Source: an uncultured Odoribacter sp.
GTDB lineage: Bacteria; Bacteroidota; Bacteroidia; Bacteroidales; Marinifilaceae
Assembly: GCA_900548135.1 (NCBI GenBank)
Contig: URJC01000048.1
Location: 1 to 11,649 of the forward strand
Direction of reading: 5' to 3'
DNA: 11,649 nt
Position numbers and translations under genes: made by a program
Shown: positions 8,627 through 11,649 of the stretch, one piece after another
Numbering within the stretch: position 1 is the first letter of the stretch
Layout of the letters: each line of letters starts with the position of its first letter
Notes under the pieces: model-generated
Database searches by the model: none
What the model was told of the DNA's origin: nothing
What the model saw: only the letters and a program-made list of their open reading frames with translations

Positions 8627-8716
8627 AATTTATTTCATTTTTGATTTTTGATCTACAATTTATGATTATAAGATAAAGGCTCACCGCAAATCATAAATCT
8701 GAAACCGTAAATTATT
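8627..8716. promoter_or_regulatory. Kinase-regulator gap with direct and inverted repeats
   Basis: ACCGCAAATCAT (8683-8694) and ACCGTAAATTAT (8704-8715) agree at 10 of 12 positions and start exactly 21 bases apart, two turns of the helix. ATTTATGATT (8658-8667) and AATCATAAAT (8689-8698) form a perfect 10-bp inverted repeat with a 21-base spacer. The kinase stop codon follows at 8717-8719. OmpR-type regulators commonly bind direct repeats, so this may be an autoregulatory site with a second promoter for the regulator gene. No clear TAnnTTTG box was found here, so the regulator may rely on read-through. Confidence 0.35.
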
Positions 8717-10276
8717 TCATTCTCTTTTTAATTCTATTTCAACTAACGTACCTTTATTCTTTTTAGAAGTCAAACGAATAATACCCCCATGAAGTTCCAC
8801 AATAGACTTCACATAACTCAATCCCAACCCAAATCCCTTGACATTATGAACATTCCCGCTAGGAACACGATAGAAACGCTTGAACACTTTTTTCTGGGCA
8901 TCTTTAGAAATGCCGATACCATGGTCTTGTACACCAATAGTAAATATCCCGTTCTGTTCACGTGTGAATACCTGAATCTCCGGAGTACCACCGGAATATT
9001 TGATTGCATTATCTATCAAATTACAAACTGCATTCATCATATGCACCTCATCCACTGTCAAAATAAAATTCCTCGCCTCCAACCGGCATTCTAAGACTCC
9101 CCCCGCATCCTGTACCAATAAATAGAAATGTTCAACAGCCTCCCTCACCAGTTCATTGACATCCACCTCCACCTTATTCATTTGCAACTCCCGGCGATCC
9201 AATTTAGCTTGCTGAAGTATACGTTCCACATACTTATTCATCCTATTGTTCTCACTTTTGATCATGGAGGTAAATTTCAAAATCTGCTCTTTATCACTCA
9301 ACACCTTATCCTTATTCAAAGCAGAAGTTGCTAAAGAAATGGTTGCTATCGGAGTTTTAAATTCATGGGTCATATTATTGATGAAATCATTTTTAATGAC
9401 CGACAATTTTTGCTGACGCATTATAATAACAATAGTAATGACAAAAACAAACATCAATCCAAACACACAAAATCCCGAAGCCAAAAATAACCATCCCATA
9501 TTTTCCAGTAAGACCGGTTGTACCGATTCAAATCTCACCCCCAGATAATACCCCTTCTTAACCAAATCTTGCTGAAACAAATCCACATAATACAAATTTT
9601 TTGTTCTCCCAGCCTTTACATTATTCAGGACATCCTGTTTCGTCATAATCTCAAATGTAAAAGGTAAACGGATATTATAAGCCCTGAAAGAATTTGTCAA
9701 TAATGCCGACAAATCAATATTTTCAAGTCGTTCCTGCACAGAAACATTCTCCGGATCTTTTTCTTTCACCAAACGGATCATAAATTCCTGCATTTTTTGA
9801 AGGAAACGCACATAAACATCAGATTTAGAAGAGTCCTGTTGAGGAACTTCCATCGAACGAATAGTTTGAACGATAAACTCCTGATCAACCATTTTTCCCA
9901 TTCCGGAACGGGCATAGGGAACTGCAGAAGAATTCAGAAAAGAACGCCCCCCGCTCAAACGATTGATGTCATTACTCAGAAAATTAAATAAATTACTGGA
10001 ATTCCTGTCAGAAGAGTAGCCTTTGCCAGCAACAAACATATCGTTATAACTCTTGATCTGTCCCAACTGCTTGTTCATTTCACTACGGTATTTGATATAA
10101 TTGATCTCGTCAATCCGGTTAACAACACGATTCAATACGTCATATACCTGAGAAGAAAACCTATTTTCTCTTTCCCGGATAGAATATTTTATCCACAACC
10201 ACTGCACAACGACCACAGCTGTAAAGGCTGCAACCATCACTACCAACAATATCCTGATTATTATCTTTTTTATCAT
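8717..10276 (-). CDS. Membrane sensor histidine kinase of the adjacent two-component system
   Basis: An inner-membrane kinase of 519 residues that should phosphorylate the regulator encoded just downstream. TM1 is at about 5-28, followed by a periplasmic sensor region of about 230 residues (about 30-260) with no domain I recognise, then TM2 at about 262-286. No HAMP domain is evident: the dimerisation domain starts within some 10 residues of TM2. The phosphorylated histidine is H304 in NMTHEFKTPI. The ATPase domain shows the N box (N419 to N423, NLIDNAIKYS), G1 DHGIGI at 451-456, the F box FKRF at 465-468 and G2 GFGLGL at 481-486, so it looks catalytically complete. The ATG at 10276 fits a hydrophobic N terminus preceded by basic residues and a promoter-like site 20 bases upstream. 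It resembles kinases paired with RprY-type regulators. Confidence 0.94.
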   Translation of the reverse strand: MIKKIIIRILLVVMVAAFTAVVVVQWLWIKYSIRERENRFSSQVYDVLNRVVNRIDEINYIKYRSEMNKQLGQIKSYNDMFVAGKGYSSDRNSSNLFNFLSNDINRLSGGRSFLNSSAVPYARSGMGKMVDQEFIVQTIRSMEVPQQDSSKSDVYVRFLQKMQEFMIRLVKEKDPENVSVQERLENIDLSALLTNSFRAYNIRLPFTFEIMTKQDVLNNVKAGRTKNLYYVDLFQQDLVKKGYYLGVRFESVQPVLLENMGWLFLASGFCVFGLMFVFVITIVIIMRQQKLSVIKNDFINNMTHEFKTPIATISLATSALNKDKVLSDKEQILKFTSMIKSENNRMNKYVERILQQAKLDRRELQMNKVEVDVNELVREAVEHFYLLVQDAGGVLECRLEARNFILTVDEVHMMNAVCNLIDNAIKYSGGTPEIQVFTREQNGIFTIGVQDHGIGISKDAQKKVFKRFYRVPSGNVHNVKGFGLGLSYVKSIVELHGGIIRLTSKKNKGTLVEIELKRE

Positions 10277-10289
10277 ATTCCGGGAATAT
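10275..10289. repeat. 15-bp palindrome overlapping the kinase start codon
   Basis: ATATTCC (10275-10281) and GGAATAT (10283-10289) are perfect inverted arms around one central base. The site includes part of the ATG and lies at about +1 to +15 of the predicted transcript. It could be an operator or a small RNA hairpin masking the start codon. Confidence 0.35.
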
Positions 10290-10295
10290 CCTCTG

Positions 10296-10326
10296 TAAAA
10301 ATAATACTTATTACAAAATAAACAAA
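10296..10326 (-). promoter_or_regulatory. Probable promoter of the two-component operon
   Basis: On the minus strand TTTG (10326-10323) is followed after 19 bases by TATTTTTA (10303-10296). This matches the Bacteroidetes -33/-7 pattern with one mismatch in TAnnTTTG. Transcription would start about 6-8 bases downstream, leaving a leader of roughly 12-14 bases before the kinase ATG. It lies just after the terminator of the preceding lipoprotein gene, as expected for a separate unit. Confidence 0.45.
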
Positions 10327-10339
10327 ATCCCGTTTCACG

Positions 10340-10365
10340 AAAAAGGGGTACCTCACGGCACCCCT
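10340..10365 (-). terminator. Intrinsic terminator downstream of the lipoprotein gene
   Basis: On the minus strand a 9-bp stem (10365-10357 with 10352-10344, one G-U pair) closes a GTGA loop, which is a GNRA-type tetraloop. Five Ts (10344-10340) follow, the first shared with the stem. It separates the lipoprotein transcript from the kinase promoter. Confidence 0.8.
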
Positions 10366-10396
10366 AAAAACAACTAAGTAATAAAAACGGGAAAAC

Positions 10397-10416
10397 AAAA
10401 CCATTTACATGGTTTT
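10397..10416 (-). terminator. First hairpin after the lipoprotein gene, possible weak terminator
   Basis: ATGGTTTT and AAAACCAT are perfect 8-bp arms (10409-10416 and 10397-10404) around a loop that reads GTAA on the minus strand, again a GNRA tetraloop. It starts 4 bases after the lipoprotein stop. The stem ends in Ts and is followed by GTTTTCCCG and then a run of Ts. It may stabilise the 3' end or act as a first termination step ahead of the stronger hairpin. Confidence 0.5.
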
Positions 10417-10420
10417 ACCT

Positions 10421-11104
10421 TTATTGCATCTTTTCTGCAACAGTCTTATACGCATTACTTTCTTTGTTAGGAATTTCAAGTTTGTTGAAAAGCCGTTTTT
10501 GCAAATCAACACTATCCTTCAATTCATCCTGTAATAAAAATAAAGAAAGTTCCTGAGTAGGATTAGCTTCAATCAATGTCTTGGCATAATTTGCACGGGC
10601 ATTAATATAACGAATTCTTTGCAATTGATATACACCCAACAACACTTCATGTTCATCAGTCCTTTTCTCTTTTTTCAAAATCAAATCAATTTTCTTATCA
10701 ATAGGTTCCAGAGGTCCTTCATATTTTTCTTTGAACATTTTTTTAATATCATTATATTGTTTGTCCAAACCCGACCCTTTTACTTCAATTTGATCCGGAA
10801 ATTTAGCTTTTCCCTGAATCCAAATCTGATCTTTTGAATCCACAATAGTCTCCAAGGTATTTTTACCATCAATATCAATCCAAACCCGAGCAGGGATTTG
10901 TAACTGTTCTGTCACTAAATTAATATTACCATCCTCTACTTTCTGTTCTGCCAAAACTACTAAACCTTGTTGTCCGGGCATTTCAGCCAACAACTTCACA
11001 GTACCCTGTAAACCAGTTACTTTACCACGAATCTTTACTTTACTAGAATCACATGCACCCATAAGCAGGGCCAAGGCTACTAAAAACAAACAAATCCTTT
11101 TCAT
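10421..11104 (-). CDS. DUF4369-like lipoprotein without a thioredoxin domain
   Basis: A predicted lipoprotein of 227 residues, anchored through C18 of the lipobox LMGAC. Residues about 22-110 are beta-rich and resemble the DUF4369 domain found at the N terminus of many Bacteroidetes thiol-disulfide proteins (KIRGKVTGLQGTVKLL and repeated strands). Residues about 112-225 are helical and highly charged, including KEKYEGPLEPIDKKID and ANPTQELSLFLLQDEL. In fused homologues this linker leads straight into a TlpA-like thioredoxin domain. Here the protein ends at that boundary (YKTVAEKMQ), with no CxxC. The next gene upstream encodes a TlpA-like domain, which suggests that the two work together. Its own promoter lies in the 108-base gap, but read-through from the upstream gene is possible because I see no terminator between them. 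Confidence 0.85.
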   Translation of the reverse strand: MKRICLFLVALALLMGACDSSKVKIRGKVTGLQGTVKLLAEMPGQQGLVVLAEQKVEDGNINLVTEQLQIPARVWIDIDGKNTLETIVDSKDQIWIQGKAKFPDQIEVKGSGLDKQYNDIKKMFKEKYEGPLEPIDKKIDLILKKEKRTDEHEVLLGVYQLQRIRYINARANYAKTLIEANPTQELSLFLLQDELKDSVDLQKRLFNKLEIPNKESNAYKTVAEKMQ

Positions 11105-11112
11105 TGTCTATA

Positions 11113-11149
11113 ATCTTTGTAATTTTTTCGCTTAATTTTGTACAAAGAT
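11113..11149. repeat. 9-bp inverted repeat spanning the lipoprotein gene's start site
   Basis: ATCTTTGTA (11113-11121) and TACAAAGAT (11141-11149) are perfect inverted copies separated by 19 bases. One arm contains the -7 element, and the predicted start of transcription lies between the arms. The RNA could therefore not fold this as a hairpin, and a DNA-level operator is more likely if it has a role. Confidence 0.4.
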
Positions 11150-11172
11150 AGTAAAAAACTAAATCAGGCAAG
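11143..11172 (-). promoter_or_regulatory. Probable promoter of the DUF4369 lipoprotein gene
   Basis: TATCTTTG (minus strand, 11150-11143) matches TAnnTTTG exactly. CTTG (11172-11169), three of four bases of the -33 TTTG, lies 18 bases upstream. Predicted leader length is about 30 bases to the ATG at 11104. Confidence 0.6.
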
Positions 11173-11212
11173 GGATTTTAAATATAAATTACAGGTATAA
11201 TCATTATTCGAA

Positions 11213-11649
11213 TTATATTTCCAGAGTTTCCAATACCTGCCGAATTTGCCCGGAAGGCCGGGGAGCATTAGAGTTGATGATCTTTCCGTCAGGTCCAATC
11301 AATATAAAACGGGGCACACTGATAATCATATAATCCTGATTGAATTTATTGGTAGCATCTGCGAAAGTATGAATACCCGCATAAGGATTTTCAGCCCAAA
11401 AGGTTTCCCATTTTTTCCGATTTTCAGCATCATCAATGGCAATTGTCAGGAATTGAATATTTTTTCCATAATATTCTTTCTGGAGTAAATCCAGATAGGG
11501 CAATTCTGATTTGCAAGGTACACACCAGGTAGCCCAAACTGTAATATAAAGATAAGTTCCTCTGAAATATTCAAGTGAAATTGTCTGTCCCCTTCTATCT
11601 GTAACAGAAAACAAAGGAGCTTCCCGACCAGGCAGAATTCTTTCCCAAT
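11213..11649 (-). CDS. TlpA/ResA-like thioredoxin-fold protein (N terminus beyond the window)
   Basis: Partial: the frame stays open through the right edge, and the 5' end is missing. Visible in-frame residues before the first start-like TTG (11614-11612) read WERILPGREAPL, the usual lead-in to an AhpC/TSA-TlpA domain, so the TTG is not the true start. Counting from that TTG, the redox motif WCVPC is at 30-34 with cysteines 31 and 34. It is preceded by YITVWAT and followed by KSELPYLDLL. The cis-proline region reads SVPRFILIGPDGKII. Such proteins reduce or rearrange disulfides in the cell envelope, often as lipoproteins. The missing part could carry a signal peptide and its own DUF4369 domain. 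It lies upstream of the DUF4369 lipoprotein on the same strand, 108 bases away. Confidence 0.92.
   Translation of the reverse strand, partial: WERILPGREAPLFSVTDRRGQTISLEYFRGTYLYITVWATWCVPCKSELPYLDLLQKEYYGKNIQFLTIAIDDAENRKKWETFWAENPYAGIHTFADATNKFNQDYMIISVPRFILIGPDGKIINSNAPRPSGQIRQVLETLEI

Noticed and set aside
8630..8638. Two-codon upstream frame (ATG AAA TAA, minus strand) six bases before the regulator start
   Set aside because: Such minimal frames are expected often in AT-rich leaders, and nothing links it to attenuation.
8637..8652. Tandem ATTTTTG repeat before the regulator gene
   Set aside because: Two 7-base copies of low complexity in an AT-rich gap are probably chance. TTTTTG would also be at the wrong place for a plus-strand promoter because no plus-strand gene begins nearby.
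8789..9334. Plus-strand open frames opposite the sensor kinase, and minus-strand frames opposite hutH and the macroglobulin gene
   Set aside because: They are antisense to well-supported coding regions, lack recognisable domains and have no promoter or terminator of their own.
11197..11213. AT-rich palindromes (ATAATCATTAT, ATTCGAAT) after the thioredoxin-like gene
   Set aside because: They are short and AT-rich with no T tract, so they do not make a credible terminator, and chance is the simplest explanation.
11612..11614. TTG at 11614 as the start of the thioredoxin-like gene
   Set aside because: The frame continues upstream to the window edge with in-family residues (PGREAPL), so the gene is cut by the edge rather than starting here.

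Overview
This window looks like chromosomal DNA from a gut-type Bacteroidetes, most likely order Bacteroidales. The sequence is AT-rich. Upstream sites resemble the Bacteroidetes sigma factor consensus (TTTG about 19 bases before TAnnTTTG), and starts have no convincing Shine-Dalgarno sites. Gene content fits: a large Bacteroidetes-type alpha-2-macroglobulin, an RprY-like OmpR regulator, a DUF4369 lipoprotein and a TlpA-like thioredoxin. An Odoribacter or Butyricimonas relative is my guess only. I see no mobile element, CRISPR array, tRNA or rRNA gene, and no gene-free stretch longer than 300 bases.

Layout, left to right. Bases 1-258 are a leader region with a promoter-like site and a dyad. 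A complete histidine ammonia-lyase gene (hutH, +) follows. It meets a 97-residue two-helix membrane protein gene of unknown function (-) at a strong shared hairpin. Next is a very long gene (2186-7897, +) for an exported alpha-2-macroglobulin family protein of 1903 residues. It ends head-on against a two-component system on the minus strand at a three-armed terminator. The system is transcribed sensor kinase first (519 residues), then the OmpR-type regulator (229 residues). Further right, also on the minus strand, are a 227-residue lipoprotein with a DUF4369-like domain and, cut by the right edge, the thioredoxin domain of a TlpA/ResA-like protein.

How the genes fit together. HutH would feed histidine to urocanate, but no other hut gene is in view. 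The macroglobulin, lipoprotein, thioredoxin and sensor kinase are all envelope proteins, so the right two thirds has a cell-envelope theme. No regulatory link between the two-component system and the macroglobulin can be shown from sequence alone. I do not see a wholly new system. The points most worth checking are the macroglobulin's missing thioester motif, a DUF4369 lipoprotein that stops where a thioredoxin domain would normally begin, and several symmetric or repeated DNA sites at the starts of the kinase, regulator, lipoprotein and hutH genes.
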